Assembly (NCBI RefSeq): GCF_000355905.1
Contig: NZ_APLF01000001.1
Coordinates: 1 to 64,000, forward strand
Direction of reading: 5' to 3'
Source: Psychroflexus gondwanensis ACAM 44
GTDB lineage: Bacteria; Bacteroidota; Bacteroidia; Flavobacteriales; Flavobacteriaceae
DNA length: 64,000 bases
How positions within the stretch are numbered: position 1 is the stretch's first letter; each line of letters opens with the position of its first letter. The notes below the pieces were generated by a model. It was not told the origin of the DNA and did no database searches. It worked only from the letters and a program-made list of their open reading frames with translations. Positions 34,794-43,401 of the stretch are shown piece after piece. The position numbers and the translations under genes are program-made.

Positions 34794-35315
34794 ATGAATA
34801 TATTAGACATTATTCTTGGAGTTTTGCTTCTCATTGGTCTTATTAGAGGATTCCAGAGAGGCTTTATTTTAGAGCTTACGGGGATTATTGGCTTATTAGC
34901 AGGCATCTTTGGCGCTTTAGAATACAGTTACATTGCAGAAAGTTATCTTACTCGCTGGACGGACTGGTCGACCTCCAACATAGAAATTACTGGTTTTTTT
35001 ATTAGCTTCCTTATAATATCGCTCGTCGTATCGATTTTGGGTAAGATTTTGACTAAAATAGTTCATACCATAGCCTTAGGAATGATCAATCGACTACTAG
35101 GAGCCGTATTTGGAGTGGTTAAAACAGGATTATTTATTTTGATTTTGCTATTGATTTTTGAATACATCAACGCTAACGGTAGGTTTATTGCAATCACCAA
35201 ACTTCAAGACTCTATTATCGTATCGACTATAAAAGAAGTGAGCTCAACTCTTATTCCTTCTTTGGAGGAATTGCTAGAAGCAAGTGATTTGTTGGATAGT
35301 ACCGATGAAGCATAA
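34794..35315 (+). CDS. CvpA-family membrane protein
   Basis: This 173-residue protein has four hydrophobic helices and the CvpA start NILDIILGVLLLIGLIRGFQRG, read as one family block. CvpA-type proteins were linked to colicin V production and envelope integrity in Gram-negatives. I start at ATG 34794 because the upstream ATG at 34776 precedes the TATATTTG box. The stop codon overlaps a terminator stem shared with the convergent carbonic anhydrase gene. Confidence 0.88.
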   Translation: MNILDIILGVLLLIGLIRGFQRGFILELTGIIGLLAGIFGALEYSYIAESYLTRWTDWSTSNIEITGFFISFLIISLVVSILGKILTKIVHTIALGMINRLLGAVFGVVKTGLFILILLLIFEYINANGRFIAITKLQDSIIVSTIKEVSSTLIPSLEELLEASDLLDSTDEA

Positions 35316-35350
35316 AAAACCCCTGAAAACAACTTTCAAGGGTATGTTTT
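35313..35350 (-). terminator. Terminator between cvpA-type gene and carbonic anhydrase gene
   Basis: ACCCCTGAAA (35319-35328) faces TTTCAAGGGT (35334-35343). On the minus strand the single mismatch becomes a G-U pair and six T follow, so it ends the SulP-carbonic anhydrase transcript. On the plus strand four T follow after a few bases, so it may work weakly in both directions. Confidence 0.75.
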
Positions 35351-35357
35351 AAAAAAA

Positions 35358-35999
35358 CTAAAAGTCAGATGAAGACAGTAATTCTACTTTTCCAGATTGA
35401 AGGGAATAGACACCTCCTACAATCTTTATGTCTCCTTTATCCTCCATATCTTTCAAAATAGGACTCTTTTCGCGAACTCTATCGATAGTTAAGCGGACAT
35501 TTTTTTCGACCACATCATGAACAAATTTTTTATTGGTAGAATCCCTTTTACCTTCGGTTTTAACAGCTTCTACGGCTGGTTTTATATTGCTCAATAAATG
35601 AGTGATATTTCCTAATTCTATTCCATCACAAGCCGCACTTACAGCTCCACAACTCTCATGACCCATCACAAAAACGAGCTTACTCCCTGCCACCTTGCAA
35701 GCATACTCCATACTTCCAAGTATATCTTTATTCTCAAAATTACCCGCAACTCTAGCGACGAAAATATCACCTATACCTTGATCGAAAACAGTTTCCACAG
35801 GAACACGACTATCCACACACGATAGGATGACAGCTTTTGGATATTGACCAATGGTGGCACTCACCTTTAAAGCATTATAATCTCTAGAATGAAAATTATC
35901 TGATGTGAAACGACTATTTCCTTCTAGTAGATCTTTTAAGATTTCATCTGGAGTAAGCGCTTCTTGCTCTTGTTTAGTAATGATTTTATTTAATCTCAT
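35358..35999 (-). CDS. Beta-class carbonic anhydrase
   Basis: This enzyme interconverts CO2 and bicarbonate. The 213-residue protein has the zinc site residues in LSCVDSRVP (Cys and the Asp-Arg dyad) and VMGHESCGAV (His, Cys). There is no signal peptide, so it acts in the cytoplasm. It is two bases downstream of a SulP transporter gene, which suggests joint bicarbonate import or CO2 homeostasis. Confidence 0.93.
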   Translation of the reverse strand: MRLNKIITKQEQEALTPDEILKDLLEGNSRFTSDNFHSRDYNALKVSATIGQYPKAVILSCVDSRVPVETVFDQGIGDIFVARVAGNFENKDILGSMEYACKVAGSKLVFVMGHESCGAVSAACDGIELGNITHLLSNIKPAVEAVKTEGKRDSTNKKFVHDVVEKNVRLTIDRVREKSPILKDMEDKGDIKIVGGVYSLQSGKVELLSSSDF

Positions 36000-36001
36000 A
36001 A

Positions 36002-37567
36002 TTAGTAGTTTGACTTTAAATTAAAAAATTTCTGATAACTGTCTGGATTTTCAAATTTTCCTCGGTCTGAAATGATCGTTATATAAATATCCCTATTTTT
36101 AGCTTTGGTTTTAAAATCTTCAAGAATTTCCAAAATATCGTAATCCAAATATTTAGATTTTCTGATATCGATTTCAACATTGGAATGCTTTGCAATATCG
36201 TTAAGAGATTTTAAGATGGCCCCTTTATTGAAAAACGTAACTTCTTCAGCAAAAGTCATTTTTACAAGTTTCCCATCACCCGTTTTATCTTCTACATGTA
36301 AAAAATGTGAATTCTGATAGCTTTTAATGAGAATTACAATTAGACCTACAACAAGGCCCAAGCCTATTCCTGTGAGCAAATCACTTAAAACAATACCTCC
36401 TACAGTCACTATGAAAGGTAAAAACTGAGTCCTTCCAAGCTTAAACATCTTTACAAATAAAGAAGGTTTCGCTAGTTTATAGCCTACAATAAATAAGACT
36501 CCAGCAAGAACTGCTAGTGGGATGAGATTAAGTAAATCTGGGATAAAAACGACTGCGAGAAGCAACCATACCGCATGTAGTATTCCCGATAATTTAGTAC
36601 GTCCTCCAGATTGGATGTTGGCAGAACTTCTTACAATCACTTGTGTAATGGGTAAGCCTCCTATAAAGCCAGAGAGCATATTACCTGTTCCTTGAGCAAG
36701 CAATTCTCTATTTGTTGGTGTTACTCGCTTTCTAGGGTCTAGCTTATCTGTTGCTTCTACACTTAGTAGGGTTTCCAAACTAGCCACAACTGCAATAGTA
36801 AACCCGACAACCCAAACTTCGGAGCTTGTTATAATTGAAAAATCTGGAAAAGTGAATTGAGTCATAAAGTCTGAAAAGCTACTGGGTACAGGAACTGAAA
36901 CTAGATTGGAATCTGCAATTCCAAATACGCTGGCATCCTCTATAAATAACTTGTAGAGAATCCCCATAATAACAGCGACTAAAGGGCCTGGGATTACTTT
37001 AAAAAATTGGTATTTTTTTTCTAAAACCTTAGACCAAAATAACATAATCCCAATACTGATTAGTGTGATACTTAGAGTCCCTATAGAAAGCCCATCCCAA
37101 GCTAAGATGATATTATCTATCATTACCTTTATATTATAATGAAAAAACTCATAATTATCTGGTAAGCCAAAAGCCACAGAGAATTGCTTTAAAAAAATGA
37201 TGATACCAATTCCAGCTAGCATGCCCTTTATGACAGAGGACGGGAAATAATATCCAATGACTCCAGCTTTCAAAATACCTAATAAAATTTGAATAGCTCC
37301 TCCTATCACTACAGCTACCAAGAAGTACTCGTATTTACCTAAGCTTGCAATTGCACTAAGTACTATTACGGCAAGACCTGCTGCTGGACCGCTTACTCCT
37401 AATGAAGATCCACTTATGGAACCCACAACAAGCCCTCCTATTATTCCGGCTATAACTCCGGCAAAAAGCGGAGCTCCGCTGGCCAAGGCAATACCCAAAC
37501 ATAAGGGTAATGCCACAAAAAAGACAACTACACTTGAGGGTAGGTCTTTGTTTAAATGTTTAAACAT
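36002..37567 (-). CDS. SulP-family anion transporter with STAS domain
   Basis: This 521-residue inner membrane protein has 12-14 hydrophobic helices, a SulP-type start (DLPSSVVVFFVALPLCLGIALASG, a family block) and a C-terminal cytoplasmic STAS-like domain (about 430-515, VEIDIRKSKYLDYDILEIL). Because the carbonic anhydrase gene follows at two bases, bicarbonate is the likely substrate, but sulfate cannot be excluded. A 22-bp perfect palindrome lies in its leader at 37583-37604. Confidence 0.9.
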   Translation of the reverse strand: MFKHLNKDLPSSVVVFFVALPLCLGIALASGAPLFAGVIAGIIGGLVVGSISGSSLGVSGPAAGLAVIVLSAIASLGKYEYFLVAVVIGGAIQILLGILKAGVIGYYFPSSVIKGMLAGIGIIIFLKQFSVAFGLPDNYEFFHYNIKVMIDNIILAWDGLSIGTLSITLISIGIMLFWSKVLEKKYQFFKVIPGPLVAVIMGILYKLFIEDASVFGIADSNLVSVPVPSSFSDFMTQFTFPDFSIITSSEVWVVGFTIAVVASLETLLSVEATDKLDPRKRVTPTNRELLAQGTGNMLSGFIGGLPITQVIVRSSANIQSGGRTKLSGILHAVWLLLAVVFIPDLLNLIPLAVLAGVLFIVGYKLAKPSLFVKMFKLGRTQFLPFIVTVGGIVLSDLLTGIGLGLVVGLIVILIKSYQNSHFLHVEDKTGDGKLVKMTFAEEVTFFNKGAILKSLNDIAKHSNVEIDIRKSKYLDYDILEILEDFKTKAKNRDIYITIISDRGKFENPDSYQKFFNLKSNY

Positions 37568-37582
37568 AAAATTAATTTATCC

Positions 37583-37604
37583 ATGCTCTTTTAGAAAAGA
37601 GCAT
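37583..37604 (-). promoter_or_regulatory. Perfect hairpin in the SulP leader
   Basis: ATGCTCTTTT-AG-AAAAGAGCAT is a perfect inverted repeat, folding as a 9-bp stem with a four-base loop. It ends 16 bases before the SulP start codon. It lacks a T-run on the minus strand, so it is more likely an operator or mRNA structure than a terminator. Confidence 0.55.
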
Positions 37605-37645
37605 TTATTGATTTAATAGATAATTGAAAAAAATGGCGAATTCAA

Positions 37646-37936
37646 TTATAAAAAATCGGGAGGGGGACAGACTATTTTTTGATGAATAGCTTTGTAATTC
37701 AAAAGGTAAGGTGCCGTTGAACTGGATAAATCTCTATACGAGAAACCACTGGTCATTAAGTTTTCATCAACGATATAATCACTAAAAGATACACTGTTTT
37801 TTTCTGAATTTTCTTCCTCATTAGCATTGAACACAAAACTTATGTCAACACCGTCTTCTACCGTTAACATTAACAAAGTAGGAGTGATGATAAGGTTGGA
37901 AAAGGAAAAAAGAAGTATAAATATTTTTAATCTCAT
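37646..37936 (-). CDS. Small exported hypothetical protein (CPPPDFL C-terminus)
   Basis: This 96-residue protein has an N-terminal hydrophobic signal (LKIFILLFSFSNLIITPTLLML), an acidic middle (FNANEEENSEKNS) and the ending YKAIHQKIVCPPPDFL. I recall similar small flavobacterial proteins ending in a PPPEF/CPPPDF motif, but the function is unknown. It lies 78 bases upstream of the SulP gene on the same strand. A TATATTTG box is at 37945-37952. Confidence 0.7.
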   Translation of the reverse strand: MRLKIFILLFSFSNLIITPTLLMLTVEDGVDISFVFNANEEENSEKNSVSFSDYIVDENLMTSGFSYRDLSSSTAPYLLNYKAIHQKIVCPPPDFL

Positions 37937-37944
37937 ATATAATG

Positions 37945-37952
37945 CAAATATA
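37945..37952 (-). promoter_or_regulatory. Putative -7 box of the small exported protein / SulP operon
   Basis: TATATTTG on the minus strand fits TAnnTTTG, eight bases before the start at 37936. Confidence 0.38.
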
Positions 37953-37987
37953 TGGATTAATTACAAAAATGGGATGACTAGCTAGTG

Positions 37988-38737
37988 TTATAGTTTTTTT
38001 AAAATTGTAGTCTTGACCCATCCTTTAGACCCGTCGGAGAGTTCTATTTGAGTAAATTCTCTAAAGATAGAGCCCGTACTTACTTTAGTTCCTTTGTTCA
38101 ATTGAAAGTTAACATCGCTTCGTGGATTGGGCTCTACATGAGCTTGCACTTGATCTTGAAAGATGATAGCAAAAGACTGCTCGCCTAAAAATTGATTTTG
38201 AAAACGTCCAAATAGTAAACTCGTTGCTCCAAACACTAAAAATAAAGTGGCAACAAAAAAGTTGCTGCGTTTTTTACGAGTGGTTCCAGACCTGAAATAC
38301 AACACCATAAAAAAACCAAAACACAAAGAAAGAACGATACTTACCCAAGCCCAAGTATCCACCTTTAGCAAGTGTGTAGTAGTATAGACCATAGTGTTTA
38401 GATTGGACTCTGGTGCATTTTCAATCTTATCGATAGTTTGGGTATTGGCAATCTCAAGATTTTCTCTCACCTCTTGGTCTGCAGGGTTGAGTTGAAGTGC
38501 TTTTTCATAATGAAATATAGCATTGGCTAAATCATTTTGTTTAAAATAAGCGTTCCCCAAATTGAAGTATAATTCAGTTGAAACTAAGCCGTCATCCAAT
38601 AAACTGGAGTATAACTGGACAGCTTCAGGGAATTGGTCATCGGCATAAGCCTCGTTTGCTTTTTCAAAAGTATCTTCAGACTGAGAAAATCCAGTATAAC
38701 TGAGGAGTCCTATTAATATGTAGAGATAGTATTTCAT
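37988..38737 (-). CDS. batE: BatE: TPR and SH3-like aerotolerance protein
   Basis: This protein is the last gene of the Bat operon. From MKYYLYILIGLLSYTGFSQ (249 residues) it has a signal peptide, TPR units (NEAYADDQFPEAVQLYSSLL, YFNLGNAYFKQNDLANAIFHYEKAL, each a family repeat), two membrane segments in the middle and a C-terminal SH3-like domain (LNKGTKVSTGSIFREFTQIELSDGSKGWV in parts). I start six codons after the first ATG because this gives a clean signal peptide and a one-base gap to batD. Confidence 0.82.
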   Translation of the reverse strand: MKYYLYILIGLLSYTGFSQSEDTFEKANEAYADDQFPEAVQLYSSLLDDGLVSTELYFNLGNAYFKQNDLANAIFHYEKALQLNPADQEVRENLEIANTQTIDKIENAPESNLNTMVYTTTHLLKVDTWAWVSIVLSLCFGFFMVLYFRSGTTRKKRSNFFVATLFLVFGATSLLFGRFQNQFLGEQSFAIIFQDQVQAHVEPNPRSDVNFQLNKGTKVSTGSIFREFTQIELSDGSKGWVKTTILKKL

Positions 38738-38738
38738 A

Positions 38739-40496
38739 TTAAACTTCTTTATCAATTTCAGAAATCACTTTGGCGGCTTTTTCAAAATCAGACTGCATGT
38801 CCTTTGTGACTGAAGGAGAATATCTGGCCAATTCACAATTTTCAAGAAGTTTTAAAAATCGAGTCGTTGTTTCTTGAGAAATGCCTTTAGCACTCAAGAG
38901 CTCTTGAATTTTATCTTTGTGCATTTCCAAGGTCTGTATTTTCAATTTAGCTTTTAGATAATTATGCAAAGCTCTTTCTAAGGCTTCATAAAAAGGCTTA
39001 GAAGTTCCTAAATTCTTTTTAGCTTCAGATAAATAGCGCTTGGCCAACTTGTTCGCTCTTTTTCGTAGTAATTGATTCTGATCTGTTTCTCTGTTTTTTA
39101 CTTTCCCAAAAATCAGCATAAACGGTATCGCCAAAAAGGGGGCAAAGAATAATGTCCAGTATAATGGAGACTGGAAAAACTCTGGAGTATCTTTTTGCTT
39201 CAAGTTGGTCTTCAACTTTATATAATTGAAGTTGTTCTTCGAGGAAATTATATTTTGAGCTTTAGCATTATCTCCCCCTGAGGTTGTCACAGCCTCTCTC
39301 GGTCGCTCCGGTCCCGAATTCACTTTTATAGAGATAGGACTAGAATTTAAAGTCTCGTAGGATTCAGTTCTTGGGTTGAAATAAGAAAAAGGTACAGGTT
39401 GTATGGTATAATCTCCCTTGAATTCTGGAATCACAGTGTATTTTTCACTCACTCTACCCTGCATACCTAGACTCGACGTTCTTACGTTTTCTTGGCGCTC
39501 TGGCTCATAGACTTCAAATGAAGATGGCGTGCGGATTTCTGGCATATTGAACAGTTTCAAATTTCCTTTTCCACTCACTTCTGAAGTCAATTCCAAAGAC
39601 ATTTGAGCATCTAGTTCTTGTCTGTTAGCTTTTAGTTTAAAATCAAACTCACCTACCGCACCAGAGAAATTTTCTGGCTTACCTTCTTCTGGAAGAGGTT
39701 TCACATCTACAATTCGGGTATTGGCAGAAAAATTCTTTTCGACAACCTCATAGGTTCGTCTTCCAAAGAAATCCCTTTTGTCTGTGGGAACTTCTACAGA
39801 AACAGATAGAGATAAAGGTTCAATTTTCAACTCTCCTGTTCTTTGAGGATAAAGAACTGTTTTACGGAGTTCGACGTAACGATAAGGCTGTCCACCAAAT
39901 TCTCCTTGTTTCAGTTCTAATTGATCAATATTGATATTTTGACTCCAAAAGCCTTCAAACTTAGGATCATCCAAAGGTCTCCAGTTTCTAATGTTCACCG
40001 TAGGACTCAAAAAAAGCTTGTACACCACATAAATTCCTTCGTTGAGGTAGGGTTGGAATTTACTCACTTCTGCTATAAGATGTATGCCGTCGCCAGCCTG
40101 GGCAACTGCTTTAGATTGATTGGGGGTATCGACTGCAGCAGTGACTTCTATTTCAATTGGTGAGGTCTTGTAGACTTGACCCTCTACTGTAATTTCCGCT
40201 TGGCCAATAGTAATAGTCCCTCTTTTCTCTGGCTGAAAGAAATACGTAAACGTTTTTTGAAATGAACTCTTACCATTTTTCCAAGATTGAGAAAAAGATT
40301 GATTAGGGCCTCCAATTTTTTGAAGACCGTTGAAGTTTGGAGGTATAAAATCGTCTCCGTTAGCATCTACGGTAAAATCTACTTTTAAACGTTCGTTTAT
40401 TCCAATTTTTGTTCTACTAGCTTCTGCCGTAAAAGTAACTTGAGCTAACGAGGTTAGCCCTATTAAAAAAAACATTAAGAACGTTACACTTTTCAT
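38739..40496 (-). CDS. batD: BatD: oxygen-tolerance protein
   Basis: This 585-residue exported protein has a signal peptide (LIGLTSLAQ), several Ig-like BatD beta domains (for example QVTFTAEASRTKIGINERLKV), a membrane helix near residue 435 (LYWTLFFAPFLAIPFMLIFG) and a cytoplasmic helical tail. Bat proteins were linked to aerobic and oxidative stress tolerance in Bacteroides; the mechanism is unsettled. It sits between batC and batE. Confidence 0.88.
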   Translation of the reverse strand: MKSVTFLMFFLIGLTSLAQVTFTAEASRTKIGINERLKVDFTVDANGDDFIPPNFNGLQKIGGPNQSFSQSWKNGKSSFQKTFTYFFQPEKRGTITIGQAEITVEGQVYKTSPIEIEVTAAVDTPNQSKAVAQAGDGIHLIAEVSKFQPYLNEGIYVVYKLFLSPTVNIRNWRPLDDPKFEGFWSQNINIDQLELKQGEFGGQPYRYVELRKTVLYPQRTGELKIEPLSLSVSVEVPTDKRDFFGRRTYEVVEKNFSANTRIVDVKPLPEEGKPENFSGAVGEFDFKLKANRQELDAQMSLELTSEVSGKGNLKLFNMPEIRTPSSFEVYEPERQENVRTSSLGMQGRVSEKYTVIPEFKGDYTIQPVPFSYFNPRTESYETLNSSPISIKVNSGPERPREAVTTSGGDNAKAQNIISSKNNFNYIKLKTNLKQKDTPEFFQSPLYWTLFFAPFLAIPFMLIFGKVKNRETDQNQLLRKRANKLAKRYLSEAKKNLGTSKPFYEALERALHNYLKAKLKIQTLEMHKDKIQELLSAKGISQETTTRFLKLLENCELARYSPSVTKDMQSDFEKAAKVISEIDKEV

Positions 40497-40499
40497 GTT

Positions 40500-41372
40500 T
40501 TACCAGTCTTTTCCTGTTTTGGATTTCTGTCCTTTAGCTTTTTGTGCATTGAGTTTTTCCTGCACATCTTTCTCTTGATTCTCTATAGCTTCTAGCAAAC
40601 GCTCAATTTGCTCTGGTGAGATTTGTCCTTTTTTATTTTGAGGTTGTGGTGGCTGCTTTTGCTCATCCTTCCCTCCATCTCCTTCTTGTTCTTTTTCCTG
40701 CTTGCCTTTATCTCCTTCTTTATCTTTTTGATCTTCTTTGTTTTCGTTTTGATCGCCTTTGTCTTCCTCTTGATCTTTATTTTTGTTGTCTTTTTCCTTG
40801 TCCTCGTTATCGCCTTTGTCTTTATTATCCTTACTTTCATCTTCTTTTTTATCCTGACTTTTATCCTCTTTGTCGTCACCATCCTTACTGCCGTCGTTTT
40901 TCTCATCTTTCAATTTCGACTTGGCGTAAGCAAGATTATATCTGGTTTCTTCATCTGTAGGATTGTTCCGTAAAGCATCTTTATACGCATCTACAGCAAA
41001 TTGATATTGCTCCTCCTTCATGAAGGTGTTACCCAAGTTATGGTAACTTTTATGCTTTAGTGATTTATCCTCTGTAGACTCAATCGCCTCGATAAGACGA
41101 AGTTTAGCAGACTCAATTTCATTGTTTTCTAAATACAAATTTCCAAAATTGTAACTGATATCTGAGTTGTCTTGGTCCATCGCTTTAGCTTGTCGAACTT
41201 TAGCTTCAGAAATAGGAAAATTGCCCGCATTGATTTGCGCCTCTGCCAGTAATGTTTTGGTTTCCTTGGAAGCCTTAGACATGTTTTGAGCATTACCTAG
41301 GGCAACACCAAAGGCCAATATGGCTAAGGTTAATACTATTTTTCTTCTAAGCATCATCTTTTTCATGTTCAT
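40500..41372 (-). CDS. batC: BatC: TPR protein with charged low-complexity region
   Basis: This 290-residue exported protein has a signal peptide (LTLAILAFGVALGNAQ), three or so TPR units (about 60-155) and then about 100 residues composed mainly of Lys, Asp, Glu, Gln and Asn, followed by QISPEQIERLLEAIENQEKDVQ. Its start overlaps the end of batB by 26 bases; ATGs at 41366 and 41357 are alternatives. The low-complexity part creates long spurious antisense frames. Confidence 0.85.
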   Translation of the reverse strand: MNMKKMMLRRKIVLTLAILAFGVALGNAQNMSKASKETKTLLAEAQINAGNFPISEAKVRQAKAMDQDNSDISYNFGNLYLENNEIESAKLRLIEAIESTEDKSLKHKSYHNLGNTFMKEEQYQFAVDAYKDALRNNPTDEETRYNLAYAKSKLKDEKNDGSKDGDDKEDKSQDKKEDESKDNKDKGDNEDKEKDNKNKDQEEDKGDQNENKEDQKDKEGDKGKQEKEQEGDGGKDEQKQPPQPQNKKGQISPEQIERLLEAIENQEKDVQEKLNAQKAKGQKSKTGKDW

Positions 41373-42396
41373 TAAATAAATTTAATCTATTTATCCAAGC
41401 CGTTTTGCGCTCTAGTAGCAAGATATCAAATAGAACCAAAAATATACCAAAAGCTAGAAACCATTGGTATTTACTCTTAAAATCGGCAAATTGTTTTGCT
41501 TCAAACTCTGTTTTTTCAATTTTTTGTAATTCTTTTAAGATATCGTCAACAGCATCGGACGTGTTTGTCCCGTCTATGTAAGCCCCATTACCAATTTCAG
41601 CAATTTTTTGAAGAGTTTCCGTGTCTCGTTTAGTTATGACAATTTCTCCATTGTCATCTTTTAAGTAGGACTGAATTCTACCTTCTTTTTTAATAGGAAT
41701 AGGATCTCCTCGTTCGGTTCCTACGCCAATAGTATATATTTTAATTCCTTCAGCAGCAGCTGTTTCTGCCATGCTTTCAACATTACTGTCATGATCTTCA
41801 CCTTCAGAAAGTATAATTAAGACTTTATTGGTTTGATCATCGTCATTATAATACGATTTGGCTAGGTCTATAGCTTGCGAAATGGCTGTACCTTGACTAG
41901 AAACCATATCTGTATTCATGCTTTGCAAAAAGGTCTTTGTACTCGCATAATCCGTCGTAATGGGCACTTGAGGAAAAGCGCTCCCCGCATAACCTACTAA
42001 TCCCACGCGGTCTGCCGTAAGCTTATTCACTATTTCGGTGATGATTCGCTTCGATTTTTCCAGTCTATTAGGAGCGATATCTTCGGCTAACATACTTTTT
42101 GAAACATCCAGGGCAAAGACAATATCTACTCCTTCTCGCTTGATAGTTTCCATTTTGGTCCCTAGTTTTGGATTGACTAAAGCCATGACAAAACAACAAA
42201 AGGCAAGGGCTAAAACTATGAACTTTAAATTGGCTTTAAAACTCGATTGATTGGGCGCCAGCTTTTTAAAAAGCTTGGTGTCTGCAAATTTATGTTGAGC
42301 TTTCTTTTTCCAATACACATGGCTCAAGAACAAAAACAACAAGATTGGTAACACTAGGAAACCCCAAAAATAAATTTGTTCTTCTATTATAAACAT
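41347..42396 (-). CDS. batB: BatB: VWA-domain membrane protein
   Basis: This 349-residue protein has N-terminal membrane helices, a von Willebrand A domain with the MIDAS motif DVSKSMLAE and TDGE-like LSEGEDHDSN, and a C-terminal helix. It abuts batA and presumably works with it in the membrane. The MIDAS suggests Mg-dependent protein binding. Confidence 0.9.
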   Translation of the reverse strand: MFIIEEQIYFWGFLVLPILLFLFLSHVYWKKKAQHKFADTKLFKKLAPNQSSFKANLKFIVLALAFCCFVMALVNPKLGTKMETIKREGVDIVFALDVSKSMLAEDIAPNRLEKSKRIITEIVNKLTADRVGLVGYAGSAFPQVPITTDYASTKTFLQSMNTDMVSSQGTAISQAIDLAKSYYNDDDQTNKVLIILSEGEDHDSNVESMAETAAAEGIKIYTIGVGTERGDPIPIKKEGRIQSYLKDDNGEIVITKRDTETLQKIAEIGNGAYIDGTNTSDAVDDILKELQKIEKTEFEAKQFADFKSKYQWFLAFGIFLVLFDILLLERKTAWINRLNLFNEHEKDDA

Positions 42397-43401
42397 TTAT
42401 ACAAAGCTTCTAAAAAGTGTGTGTTTCAATAAAAATTCTATAAATAATAAACCTCCAGCTAGAATAAGGAAGAGTCTATATTTCTCATCGTAATTATAAA
42501 ACTTAAATTCTTCAATTTCTGTTTTTTCTAAGGCGTCAATCTCTTCATAAATAGCTTCAAACTTTTGATTGTCGGTGGCTCTAAAATATTTACCGCCGTT
42601 ACTTTCAGCTATGGTTTTAAGCAAAGCTTCATCGATTTTGACTTCCATATTTCTGTATTCAAATTGTCCGTTTGCTTTTATCCCCACAGGAGATAATGCC
42701 ATACCATTGCTGCCTACTCCAATGGTGTAGGTTTTAATATCGTATTCCGTAGCGAGTTGTGTTGCTGTTTTAGGATCTATAAAACCCGCATTGTTCTCAC
42801 CATCTGTCAATAAAATAATCACTTTACTTTTGGCCTTACTATCTTTCAATTTATTGACAGAGGTTGCCAATCCCATGCCTATAGCAGTTCCTCCTTCTAT
42901 ATTTTGAGTATACTCCAGATCGTTGATAGCATTAAATATGATAGACTTATCACTGGTTAAAGGGGTTTTAGTATAACTTTCTCCAGCGTAAATCACAAGT
43001 CCAATACGATCGTTTGGTCGACCTTCTATAAAATTAATAGCTACTTTTTTTAAAGCTTCCAGCCGGTTGGGTTCCAAATCTCTAGCCAACATACTGGCAG
43101 AGATATCTACAGCCATAATTATATCGATTCCTTCTGTTTTCTTGACTTTGGTTGTTACATCTACTGTTCTTGGTCTTGCCATCGCTATAGTTAATAACAC
43201 CAAGGCTAGCATTTTTAAGATAAAGAGAAGAGGACGTAACTTTGCTAAAGTACTTTTCTTAAACCCTTGCGTACTAGACATCTTTAAGCTAGCATTTTGT
43301 TGATCTCTTTTTTTCCAATACCAAAACACCGCTAATGGAATGGAAAGTAGTAACCAAAACCAGCTTGGATTTTCAAAAGTAAAGTTTTCAAAAATCATCA
43401 T
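42397..43401 (-). CDS. batA: BatA: VWA-domain membrane protein
   Basis: This 334-residue protein is built like BatB: two N-terminal hydrophobic segments, a VWA domain with MIDAS DISASMLARD and LLTDGENNAG, and a C-terminal helix. It overlaps the BatD-like gene upstream by four bases and abuts batB downstream. Confidence 0.91.
   Translation of the reverse strand: MMIFENFTFENPSWFWLLLSIPLAVFWYWKKRDQQNASLKMSSTQGFKKSTLAKLRPLLFILKMLALVLLTIAMARPRTVDVTTKVKKTEGIDIIMAVDISASMLARDLEPNRLEALKKVAINFIEGRPNDRIGLVIYAGESYTKTPLTSDKSIIFNAINDLEYTQNIEGGTAIGMGLATSVNKLKDSKAKSKVIILLTDGENNAGFIDPKTATQLATEYDIKTYTIGVGSNGMALSPVGIKANGQFEYRNMEVKIDEALLKTIAESNGGKYFRATDNQKFEAIYEEIDALEKTEIEEFKFYNYDEKYRLFLILAGGLLFIEFLLKHTLFRSFV

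Noticed and set aside
40592-40973. Several 100-116 residue frames opposite or beside batC
   Set aside because: They arise from the Lys/Asp/Glu low-complexity region of batC read in other frames, giving biased Leu/Phe- or Lys/Thr-rich strings.
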